This document shows positions 46,753 through 54,859 of a stretch of DNA of 64,000 nucleotides, in pieces. Positions within the stretch are counted from its first letter, which is position 1. Every line of letters begins with the position of its first letter. The DNA lies in assembly GCF_000619885.1 (NCBI RefSeq), contig NZ_JHUZ01000006.1:372001-436000 (forward strand), written 5' to 3'. Position numbers and translations under genes: made by a program. The notes below the pieces were generated by a model. The model saw nothing but the letters and a program-made list of their open reading frames with translations. It was not told the origin of the DNA and ran no database searches. This stretch comes from Balneatrix alpica DSM 16621 (GTDB lineage: Bacteria > Pseudomonadota > Gammaproteobacteria > Pseudomonadales > Balneatricaceae).

Positions 46753-48178
46753 CCACTTGATTCCGACCCTGGCCTTTGGCGTTCAGCAGGGCGCGATCAG
46801 CCTGCATGATCAGTTCTTCTGCGCTCTGTCCCGCTTGCCATTGACTGACCCCCAAACTGAGGGAGACCCCAAGGGGCTGGCCTGCCAAGGGTAACTGGTG
46901 CTGCTCCACCCGCTGGCGCAGTTTTTCCGCAAAGGCTTGAGCCTGGCTGGCATCACAATCCTGCAGGATAAACAGGAATTCATCACCGCCCCAACGGCAG
47001 AGCAGATCGGCCTGGCGCGTCTGCTCGGCGAACAGGCGGGCAATAGAGGCCAGTAACTGATCCCCCACGGGATGGCCATAGCTATCATTGATTTGTTTGA
47101 AGCCATCAAGATCGGCAATCACGCAGCAGAGTGGGCTCTGGCGCCGGTTGGCTTGCGCCAGAATGCGGGGCAGTTGTTGATCCAGCATTTGCCGATTAGC
47201 CAGGCCAGTCAGCTTGTCAGTATGGGCCAGGGTTTCGAGGCGACGTTGGAAGCGCTGCACGGTACTCCACACGAGGCCGAGTACGATCAGGGTGATCAGA
47301 CTGGCGCCAACCAAGTTGGCAATCAGGGTGTGATAGATGGCGCTCCCGGCTTGATCATGGCGTTGCTGCACCACCAGGTACCATTGGAATTCAGGAATGA
47401 GCCGGCTGTTAACATAGACCCGTTCACCGTCGGGGTCGTCATAATGAAAGGCGGCGCTGGGGGAGGTCAGAATACGGGTGGCATATTGACCCAGCTGGGG
47501 GTGGTGGCGCAATTGGCCGGTCCCCTGATAGTGATCGCCGTGCATGCTGAGATTGCCGAGCCGGTCGACAAAGAAAATCTCCCGATTGTAGCGTTGCTGG
47601 TATTCATCAATCAGTTGTTTGACCACCGAGCTGGACAGACCCACACCGGTGGCACCAATCAACTTGCCGTGAAAGTCATAGACTTTGTAGTTAATAAAAA
47701 CAGTGAGTTGATCGGGGTTGGCGGTGTTCTTATCGATGTTGATCTCGTAGGGTTCGAGACTGTTTTTGAAGTTGAAGTACCAGGCATCCTGGGGATCATC
47801 TTTATCGATGGTTTTGATCACTCCCTGGGGGTGGTAGTAACGCCGGCTCTGCTCTGAGACGAAGAAGCTGCTCTCGGTTTCATAACGGCGCTGAATCTCC
47901 TGCAGATAGCGGGTAATGGCACTGATTTCCTGCTCGCCGGCCAGCGCCCAGTCACGCACAAAGGTATCGTGCGCCATCAAGGAGGAGATAAAGATCGGCC
48001 TGAGCAGGTCGCGCTGGATTTCCGAGTAGATGTTATCGCCGGTGAGCGGCAGGGTACTTTCTTCAATTTCCCGCGCCAGGCTATCACGTGCGCTGTAATA
48101 GCTGATCAGGCTGGTAGTGATAAAGCTGCCAAACAGAATCAGGCACAGCAGCGTCAGAATTTGCAGTTTCTTGGTCAC
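46730..48178 (-). CDS. Membrane-bound diguanylate cyclase (Cache-GGDEF)
   Basis: A 482-residue protein. The GTG start at 48178 follows AGGGAG at 6 nt and puts a transmembrane helix at about 5-25, unlike the longer ATG-less frame. A periplasmic Cache-like sensor (about 30-270) with DAWYFNF and VYDFHGKLIGATGVGL is followed by a second helix (about 285-305) and a GGDEF domain (about 320-480) with the intact active site RWGGDEFLFI. It makes cyclic di-GMP from GTP. No EAL domain is attached. The 3' end overlaps the HD-GYP gene. Confidence 0.9.
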   Translation of the reverse strand: MTKKLQILTLLCLILFGSFITTSLISYYSARDSLAREIEESTLPLTGDNIYSEIQRDLLRPIFISSLMAHDTFVRDWALAGEQEISAITRYLQEIQRRYETESSFFVSEQSRRYYHPQGVIKTIDKDDPQDAWYFNFKNSLEPYEINIDKNTANPDQLTVFINYKVYDFHGKLIGATGVGLSSSVVKQLIDEYQQRYNREIFFVDRLGNLSMHGDHYQGTGQLRHHPQLGQYATRILTSPSAAFHYDDPDGERVYVNSRLIPEFQWYLVVQQRHDQAGSAIYHTLIANLVGASLITLIVLGLVWSTVQRFQRRLETLAHTDKLTGLANRQMLDQQLPRILAQANRRQSPLCCVIADLDGFKQINDSYGHPVGDQLLASIARLFAEQTRQADLLCRWGGDEFLFILQDCDASQAQAFAEKLRQRVEQHQLPLAGQPLGVSLSLGVSQWQAGQSAEELIMQADRALLNAKGQGRNQVARLLPTG

Positions 48179-48272
48179 GGCATACTCCCTGTTAACGGCA
48201 TGAATGCCACCTCGCTGGTGCATACCGCATCGCACAAGCTTAACCGAAAAATCCCTGTACGGGGGCAGACAT

Positions 48273-48290
48273 CTGTCCGCAATCTGCCTG
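48273..48290 (+). promoter_or_regulatory. Possible second, weaker Pho half-box array upstream of phoX
   Basis: CTGTCCG-CAAT-CTGCCTG has the 7-4-7 layout and overlaps the stronger box at 48288 by three bases. It is a weaker match; multiple Pho boxes are common at strongly induced promoters. Confidence 0.4.
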
Positions 48291-48305
48291 TCGCGGTTTT
48301 GTCAT
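48288..48305 (+). promoter_or_regulatory. Pho box upstream of phoX
   Basis: CTGTCGC-GGTT-TTGTCAT matches the PhoB 7-4-7 consensus at 11 of the 14 half-site positions. A -10-like TATTGA (48316-48321) follows at exactly 10 nt, the same geometry as upstream of phoB in this window. Confidence 0.8.
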
Positions 48306-48360
48306 CTAACGCTGGTATTGATGTGGGCCACATTAAAACGAAGTCTGAAGGACCCTGACC

Positions 48361-50259
48361 ATGAGTAGCTTTGAGCAGTACAGTGAAGATCATCCTGAAC
48401 TCGAGCAAACCGGCTTTGACCGTCTGATCAGCAAGGGCTTAAGCCGTCGTAACTTCCTGCGTGGCAGTGCCACGGCGATGGGATTGTTCCTGGCGGCCAC
48501 CCCTTTGGCCCGTGCGGTAGCGGCCACGGTGCCAAGCAGTTTGTTGGGTTTTAAAGCGGTGCCTACCAGCACGGCGGATACCTTTGTCGTACCTGAGGGC
48601 TATGTGGCGCGCCCACTGATTGCCTGGGGTGATCCCATTCTGGCGGGTGCGCCTGAATTTGATGAGTCTGGTCTGCAGGATGCCGCAGCCCAGGCCGGGC
48701 AGTTTGGTGATAACACCGATGGCATGAGCCTGTTTCCGCTGGATGAGAATCGCGCCCTGCTGGCGGTGAACAATGAATACACCAACTATGAGTACTTGTT
48801 TGCCCACCAGGGTAAGGCGATGACGGCTGATGATGTGAAAAAAGCCCAGGCTGCACACGGTGTTTCTATCTTTGAAATTCGCCGCCAGGCGGATGGAAGC
48901 TGGCACTATGTGCGTGATGGCCAGTATAACCGCCGCATCACCGCCTACACCGAGATGGAGCTGACGGGCCCCGCTGCAGGGCATGACCTGCTCAAAACCG
49001 CTGCCGATCCCGCAGGTCGCAAGGTGCTGGGCACCTTTAACAACTGTGCCAACGGTCAGACCCCCTGGGGCACCTACCTGACCTGTGAAGAGAACTTTAA
49101 CGGTTACTTCGCCAGTGCCAGCGAGCAGGAGTTGGGTCGTGGCGCCAAGCGTTATGGCCTGCAGACTAAAGATTATGGTTATCAGTGGTATCAACACGAT
49201 GAGCGTTTTGACCTGGTGAAGCATCCCAACGAACCACACCGTTTCGGCTGGGTAGTGGAGATTGATCCGCTAGACCCCAGCTCGACTCCGAAAAAACGCA
49301 CAGCCCTGGGCCGTTTCAAACATGAGAACGCGGCGTTGACCATCGATGGCAATGGTCATGTGGTGGTCTATCTGGGGGATGATGAGCGCGGTGAGCATCT
49401 GTACAAGTTTGTCTCTAAAAATCGCTATAACCCCGACAACCAGGCCGCTAATCGGGACTTGTTGGAAGAAGGCACCCTCTACGTGGCGCGTTTTGATGCC
49501 GCTGAGGGAGCCTTAGAGGGAACGGGGGAATGGTTGGAACTGACCCATGGCAAGAATGGGCTAACAGCCGAAAACGGCTTTGCCGATCAGGCCGAAGTGC
49601 TGATCTTTGCCCGTGAGGCCGCGACTCGAGTTGGCGCAACCACGATGGACCGTCCAGAGTGGGTGGCAGTGCATCCGGATAATAAGAGCGTGTGTTGCAC
49701 CCTCACTAATAACAAAAACCGCGGTAAAGAAGGCCAGCCGGTGGGTGGCCCCAATCCCCGTGAGAAGAACAACTACGGTCAGATTGTGCGTTGGTGGCCA
49801 AGCCAGGCTGAGCACAGCAGCACCACCTTTACTTGGGATCTGTTTGTGTTGGCGGGCAATCCGCAACTACACCAGGACGGCCTCTATGCGGGCAGTGCCA
49901 ATATCAATCAGGACAACTTCTTTAATAGTCCTGATGGCATTGGTTTTGATGCAGAGGGGCGTCTGTGGATTCAGACCGATGGCAATTACTCCAACGAGGG
50001 TGATTATGTTGGCATGGGCAATAACCAGATGCTGTGTGCCGATCCTGCCACGGGAGAAATCCGCCGCTTTGCCACTGGCCCCATTGCCTGTGAAATTACT
50101 GGTCTGGCCTTTAGCCCGGATCAGCGCACCCTGTTTGTTGGCGTGCAGCACCCAGGTGAAGAGCTGGCGCCCTCACACTTCCCAGCTGGGGGTAACAGTA
50201 AGCCGCGCTCCACCATTATGGTGGTGCAGCGTGAAGATGGTGGTGTGATTGGCAGTTAA
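48361..50259 (+). CDS. phoX: PhoX-type alkaline phosphatase, Tat-exported
   Basis: A 632-residue PhoX/DUF839 phosphatase. The N-terminal twin-arginine signal (SRRNFLRGS, about 29-37, hydrophobic core to about 58) marks export in folded form. The mature part has the family blocks NNEYTNYEYLF, TYLTCEENFNGYF, YLGDDERGEHLYKF and AVHPDNKSVCCTLTNN. PhoX enzymes need calcium and iron and release phosphate from organic esters outside the cytoplasm. The Pho box 56 bp upstream shows control by phosphate starvation. A clear terminator follows. Confidence 0.94.
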   Translation: MSSFEQYSEDHPELEQTGFDRLISKGLSRRNFLRGSATAMGLFLAATPLARAVAATVPSSLLGFKAVPTSTADTFVVPEGYVARPLIAWGDPILAGAPEFDESGLQDAAAQAGQFGDNTDGMSLFPLDENRALLAVNNEYTNYEYLFAHQGKAMTADDVKKAQAAHGVSIFEIRRQADGSWHYVRDGQYNRRITAYTEMELTGPAAGHDLLKTAADPAGRKVLGTFNNCANGQTPWGTYLTCEENFNGYFASASEQELGRGAKRYGLQTKDYGYQWYQHDERFDLVKHPNEPHRFGWVVEIDPLDPSSTPKKRTALGRFKHENAALTIDGNGHVVVYLGDDERGEHLYKFVSKNRYNPDNQAANRDLLEEGTLYVARFDAAEGALEGTGEWLELTHGKNGLTAENGFADQAEVLIFAREAATRVGATTMDRPEWVAVHPDNKSVCCTLTNNKNRGKEGQPVGGPNPREKNNYGQIVRWWPSQAEHSSTTFTWDLFVLAGNPQLHQDGLYAGSANINQDNFFNSPDGIGFDAEGRLWIQTDGNYSNEGDYVGMGNNQMLCADPATGEIRRFATGPIACEITGLAFSPDQRTLFVGVQHPGEELAPSHFPAGGNSKPRSTIMVVQREDGGVIGS

Positions 50260-50311
50260 ACCTTAACGGCAAAGCCATGGCGGGGGTAAGCTCCCTCGCT
50301 ATCACCCTGTT

Positions 50312-50345
50312 CCGGCCTGGGCAGTGCTGCCAGGCCGGATTTTTT
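50312..50345 (+). terminator. Intrinsic terminator after phoX
   Basis: CCGGCCTGG (50312-50320) pairs with CCAGGCCGG (50330-50338), followed by ATTTTTT. Confidence 0.88.
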
Positions 50346-50360
50346 AGCAGAGTAATGGGC

Positions 50361-51107
50361 TTAGAGCAGCGCGTTCAGGCGGGCTGGATCAAGCAGAGGT
50401 AAGGCATCCAGCGCGGGTTTGGCAAAGTAATAACCTTGCTGCAGGTATACCCCATGTTGGTAAAGGTAACGGGCTTCCTCCAGGGTTTCGACCCCTTCCG
50501 CCACTAGGGTGATGGCCAGACCTTGGCAGAGGTTAACCATGGCACTAAGCAACTGCTGGCGCACTGGATCTTGGGCAATGTCACGGATCAGCGCCATGTC
50601 CAATTTGATCAGATCCGGCTGAAACTCTACCAACAGGCCCAGGTTGGAAAAGCCAGCACCAAAGTCGTCGATGGCGGTCAGAAAACGCATTTCCTGATAG
50701 GCATTAATGATGCGACTGAGGTGATCGGAATCGACTTTCTCCACTTCGGTAATCTCGAAGGTAATCTGCTCCACCGGAAAGCCAAATTCGGCACAGGCCT
50801 CCAGCGTGGTGCGAATGCAATTTTCCGGCTTATAGACTGCCCCGGGTAAGAAGTTGATGTGCAGGCGCGCAGGCATGGCAAGGGCGGCAGCTTGGCGTAC
50901 TGCGCTGACGCGGCAGGTTTGATCGAAGGCGTGACGGTTGTGATCAGAAACCTGTGCCAACACCCAACCTGCTCCTTGTCCTTCACTGCCGCGCACCAGC
51001 GCCTCATAGGCATAGGCTTGACCGCTGCGCAGATCAACAATGGGTTGAAACGCCATGCAGATGGCAAAACTGAGGGTGTTTTGGCACTGACAACTTGAAC
51101 CAGACAT
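50361..51107 (-). CDS. Cytoplasmic EAL-domain c-di-GMP phosphodiesterase
   Basis: A 248-residue stand-alone EAL domain. Catalytic motifs are intact: EALVRG, the NFLPGA region, FEITEVE, AIDDFGAGFSNL, KLDMALIR and EGVET. It should hydrolyse cyclic di-GMP to pGpG. A short N-terminal Cys-containing stretch (SSCQCQ) precedes the domain; no transmembrane segment or sensor domain is visible. Lies 101 bp from phoX, convergent with it. Confidence 0.92.
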   Translation of the reverse strand: MSGSSCQCQNTLSFAICMAFQPIVDLRSGQAYAYEALVRGSEGQGAGWVLAQVSDHNRHAFDQTCRVSAVRQAAALAMPARLHINFLPGAVYKPENCIRTTLEACAEFGFPVEQITFEITEVEKVDSDHLSRIINAYQEMRFLTAIDDFGAGFSNLGLLVEFQPDLIKLDMALIRDIAQDPVRQQLLSAMVNLCQGLAITLVAEGVETLEEARYLYQHGVYLQQGYYFAKPALDALPLLDPARLNALL

Positions 51108-51160
51108 AAGGGCCCCAGGCTACTAACAGAATCTCTTCACTCTGTAGGGTAGCTTGACGC

Positions 51161-51817
51161 TTAGCGCAAGCTTAGCTGTGGCCAGTTCCGCTCGATGGCG
51201 ATTTGTTGCAAAGTCGCATCGGCATCGACCACAACCGGGTAGTCGACCTGCTCCAACAGCGGTAAATCATTGTGGGAGTCGCTGTAGAAGTAGCTGCCGG
51301 CTAGACTGTACTGGGGGTGCTCCCTCAGCCATTGCTGTAAACGCACCACCTTGCCTTCGCGGAAGCTTGGGGTGCCGCTGAGGCGACCGGTGTAGCGCTG
51401 GTTATCGATTTCCGCCTCACAGGCAATCAGGTCATCCACGCCAAGGGCGCGGGCAATGGGGCTGGTGACGAAGCTGTTGGTGGCGGTAATGATCAGCAGG
51501 AAATCGCCCCGTTGACGATGCTGAGCCAGCAAGGCCTGTGCCTTGGGCAGCATGATCGGGGTAATCTTGCGGGCCATAAAGCGCTGATGCAGCTGCGCCA
51601 GCTCATTCAGGCTGAAGCGGGTCAGGGGGGCCAGGGAGTATTCCAGATAGCGATGAATGTCGAGGCTGCCGTCCAGATATTGCTGGTAGAAACGATCATT
51701 GGCTTCTTTATATACCTGAGGGTCGACTAACCCTTCTTCGACCAGGAACTCGCCCCAGGCATGGTCACTATCTCCGCCAATCAGGGTGTTATCCAGGTCA
51801 AAAATCGCCAATGCCAT
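51161..51817 (-). CDS. HAD-IB family phosphatase (SerB-like)
   Basis: A 218-residue HAD hydrolase of subfamily IB. The nucleophile motif is FDLDNTLIGGD at the start, motif II is ITATNSF, and motif IV is YFYSDSHNDLPLL. Relatives include phosphoserine phosphatase-like and other small-molecule phosphatases. ATG 51817 (MALAIFDLDN) follows GGAG at 7 nt; the frame runs further upstream but without domain support. Adjacency to rppH and ptsP is conserved in Pseudomonas (recalled). The substrate is unknown. Confidence 0.88.
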   Translation of the reverse strand: MALAIFDLDNTLIGGDSDHAWGEFLVEEGLVDPQVYKEANDRFYQQYLDGSLDIHRYLEYSLAPLTRFSLNELAQLHQRFMARKITPIMLPKAQALLAQHRQRGDFLLIITATNSFVTSPIARALGVDDLIACEAEIDNQRYTGRLSGTPSFREGKVVRLQQWLREHPQYSLAGSYFYSDSHNDLPLLEQVDYPVVVDADATLQQIAIERNWPQLSLR

Positions 51818-51977
51818 CGCCGTACTCCATCGCTGCCTAAAGGAGTGGGCATGATAAGCCTTAAGCCAATGTTTTCCCAAAATTTAATTCCGTTGGCAAA
51901 GCAAGGGCTGCACTTGGTGGAAAGTAACAATTTGTGGAAGAATAGGCGGCAATAGCAAATTATTTCAGGGTGATACC

Positions 51978-52469
51978 GTGATTGACGCAGACGGTTTCCG
52001 CCCCAACGTGGGCATCATCCTGGCCAATGCACAAGGGCAAGTTTTGTGGGCACGACGAATCGGTCAAGATGCCTGGCAATTTCCCCAGGGGGGGATCAAG
52101 GAGCACGAAAGCGCAGAAGAAGCCTTGTTCCGCGAACTCTATGAAGAGGTCGGGTTAAGCGCGGCGGATGTCGAAGTACTCGCTTGTACCCGTGGCTGGT
52201 TACGGTATCGCTTACCGAAAAAAATGGTTAGACGCCACAGTCAGCCACTGTGTATTGGTCAGAAGCAAAAGTGGTTTTTGTTACGCCTGTTAGCGGAGGA
52301 TTCGGCAGTCAAAATGGATGCTGGGCCCTCTCCGGAATTTGATCACTGGCAATGGGTCAGTTACTGGTATCCTCTTGGTCAGGTAGTGTCCTTCAAGCGT
52401 GAGGTCTACCGTCGAGCCATGCGGGAGCTGTCCCAGCGTCATATGCGCCTGTTTTATGGGCGTGAATAG
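51978..52469 (+). CDS. rppH: RNA pyrophosphohydrolase RppH
   Basis: A 163-residue Nudix hydrolase with the Nudix box starting [20 protein letters not shown] (about residues 37-56). RppH removes pyrophosphate from mRNA 5' ends and triggers RNase E decay. GTG start 51978 with a weak CAGGGTG site. The downstream ptsP start is 24 bp away; the two form a conserved operon. Confidence 0.95.
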   Translation: MIDADGFRPNVGIILANAQGQVLWARRIGQDAWQFPQGGIKEHESAEEALFRELYEEVGLSAADVEVLACTRGWLRYRLPKKMVRRHSQPLCIGQKQKWFLLRLLAEDSAVKMDAGPSPEFDHWQWVSYWYPLGQVVSFKREVYRRAMRELSQRHMRLFYGRE

Positions 52470-52492
52470 TCTCTGAAGAGAATGGAGCGGCT

Positions 52493-54796
52493 ATGCCAAA
52501 GCTGGAAACCCTGCGCAAAATCGTACAAGAAGTAGACAGTGCCGATACCCTTGAGGAGGCACTGGCGATTATTGTGCAGCGGGTTGGCCATGCCATGGGT
52601 ACCCATGTCTGCTCCATTTACCTATTTGATAATCAGCACCAGCGCTATGTATTGATGGCCACCGAGGGCTTGAATAAGTCAGCGGTGGGACAGGTGACCA
52701 TTGCGGTCCGTGAGGGGCTGGTGGGCTTGGTGGGGCAACGTGCCGAGCCGATTAACCTGGATGATGCGGCCCAACATCCACAATTCCGCTATTTCGAAGA
52801 GACCGGCGAGGAACGTTTTAAGTCTTTCCTCGGCGTGCCCATTATTCACCAGCGCCGGGTCTTGGGGGTGCTGGTGGTACAGCAGCGTGAGCAGCGCCGC
52901 TTTGATGAGGGTGATGAGGCCTTCCTGGTCACCATGTCGGCCCAGTTAGCGGGCATTATTGCCCATGCCGAGGCTACCGGAGGGGTGGCTAATCTGGGCA
53001 AAAAGAAACGCAAGCCCTCGGATACCAAATACGAAGGGATTGCCGCCTCTCCTGGGGTAGTCATTGGCACCGGGGTGGTGATGGTGCCCCTGGCCGACCT
53101 GGACTCCGTACCGGAGAAACAGGTCGAGAAACAACAGATCGCGGTTGAAATCAGCAAATTTCAGGCAGCCTTAGAGCACGTGCGCCGGGATATTCATCGG
53201 GTTGGACGCAGCCTGGCAAAGCGCCTGCGGGCGGATGAGGCAGCGCTCTTTGATGTGTATCTGCGCATGCTGGATGACAATGCCTTGCCTGGCGAGATTA
53301 TCCGTTATATCGAAGAAGGCTACTGGGCCCAGAGTGCACTCTGCGCAGTGGTGCAGGAGCATGTGCGGCAGTTTTCGATGATGGATGACCCCTATCTGCG
53401 TGAGCGGGCCACCGATATCCGTGATCTGGGTCGCCGAGTGCTGACCTATATGCAGCAGGAGGCGCAGACCCAGCCGCTGCAATGGCCGGAGCGGGCGATT
53501 CTGGTGGCCGAGGAAATTACCCCGGCGATGCTGGGGGAGATCCCGACCGATAAACTGGTGGGCCTGGTCTCTGTATTGGGCTCATCCAACTCCCATGCGG
53601 TTATTTTGGCCCGCTCCATGGGGATTCCCACGGTGGTGGGGGCAGTGGATTTGCCCTTTACTCAGCTGGATGGCCGCGAGCTGGTGGTGGATGGCTATAT
53701 GGGCCGGGTCTTTACCGACCTGTCCAAAGACCTGCGTTTTTATTACCAGCAGATTATTGATGAAGAACGCCAGCTAGTTGAAGGCCTGGAGGCGCTGAAA
53801 ACCCTGCCGGCGGAAACCCTGGATGGCCATCGAATGCCTCTCTGGGTCAATACCGGGATGGTTACCGATGTGGCCCGTTCGCTGGAGCGTGGGGCAGAAG
53901 GTATCGGTCTATACCGTACCGAAGTGCCCTTTATGATTCGTGAGTCCTTTCCCACCGAAGGGGAGCAGATCAACAGCTACCGTCGTCAGCTGGAGGCTTT
54001 CGCTCCTTACCCGGTTACCATGCGAACCCTGGATATCGGCGGGGATAAAGCTCTGCCTTACTTCCCTATTGAAGAGGACAATCCCTTTCTAGGTTGGCGT
54101 GGTATTCGCGTGACCTTGGATCATCCGGAGATTTTTAAAGTGCAGGTGCGGGCCATGCTCAAGGCCAGTATTGGGCTGGATAACCTGCGCATTATGCTGC
54201 CGATGGTGACCTATGTGACCGAAGTGCAGGAAGCGAAGGTGTTGATCGATGACGCCTTGCAGGAACTGCGCGATGAAGGCTTGCCAGTGGCCACGCCCCA
54301 GGTGGGGGTAATGGTGGAAGTGCCGGCGGCAGTCTATCAGGCTGAAGTGCTGGCCCAGCATGTTGACTTCCTGTCGGTGGGTAGCAATGACCTGACCCAG
54401 TATTTGTTAGCGGTGGATCGCAATAATCCACGGGTGGCGGATTTGTATCACTCTTATCACCCTGCGGTGCTAATGGCGCTGCAGCATGTGGTGGAAGCCG
54501 GCCATAAACACGGCGTGACGGTCAGTATTTGTGTTGAAATGGCCGGTGATCCAGGCGGAGCCATCATTCTGTTGGCGATGGGTTACGACGTGCTGTCGAT
54601 GAGTCCGATCCATTTGCCTAAGGTGAAGGCGGCTATTCGTGGCATTACTTTGGTGCAGGCACAGCAGTTGCTGGGCAAGGTGATGCGTCTGGATAAGGTG
54701 CAGGATGTTGAGCAAAGCATTTATGAGCTCTTGCACAGCACAGGCGTGAGCCGTTTCAGCCGCTGGCGGCGCAAGGATAGCAGCGAGCAGAGTTAA
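52493..54796 (+). CDS. ptsP: Phosphoenolpyruvate-protein phosphotransferase PtsP (nitrogen PTS EI)
   Basis: A 767-residue EI-Ntr protein: an N-terminal GAF domain (about 1-170), then EI domains. The phospho-His is in SNSHAVILARSMGIPTVVG; PEP-binding blocks are GIGLYRTEVPFM, RTLDIGGDKALPYF and VEVPAAVYQAEV; the C-terminal active site region has VSICVEMAGDPGGA. It starts the nitrogen PTS phosphorelay to NPr and EIIA-Ntr, with the GAF domain sensing a nitrogen signal in known cases. Confidence 0.97.
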   Translation: MPKLETLRKIVQEVDSADTLEEALAIIVQRVGHAMGTHVCSIYLFDNQHQRYVLMATEGLNKSAVGQVTIAVREGLVGLVGQRAEPINLDDAAQHPQFRYFEETGEERFKSFLGVPIIHQRRVLGVLVVQQREQRRFDEGDEAFLVTMSAQLAGIIAHAEATGGVANLGKKKRKPSDTKYEGIAASPGVVIGTGVVMVPLADLDSVPEKQVEKQQIAVEISKFQAALEHVRRDIHRVGRSLAKRLRADEAALFDVYLRMLDDNALPGEIIRYIEEGYWAQSALCAVVQEHVRQFSMMDDPYLRERATDIRDLGRRVLTYMQQEAQTQPLQWPERAILVAEEITPAMLGEIPTDKLVGLVSVLGSSNSHAVILARSMGIPTVVGAVDLPFTQLDGRELVVDGYMGRVFTDLSKDLRFYYQQIIDEERQLVEGLEALKTLPAETLDGHRMPLWVNTGMVTDVARSLERGAEGIGLYRTEVPFMIRESFPTEGEQINSYRRQLEAFAPYPVTMRTLDIGGDKALPYFPIEEDNPFLGWRGIRVTLDHPEIFKVQVRAMLKASIGLDNLRIMLPMVTYVTEVQEAKVLIDDALQELRDEGLPVATPQVGVMVEVPAAVYQAEVLAQHVDFLSVGSNDLTQYLLAVDRNNPRVADLYHSYHPAVLMALQHVVEAGHKHGVTVSICVEMAGDPGGAIILLAMGYDVLSMSPIHLPKVKAAIRGITLVQAQQLLGKVMRLDKVQDVEQSIYELLHSTGVSRFSRWRRKDSSEQS

Positions 54797-54859
54797 AGGG
54801 CGCCAGCCCTGCCGCATTCGTCTGCTTGCTTGTCATTGAACCTTTTTCTTGTTCTGGGC

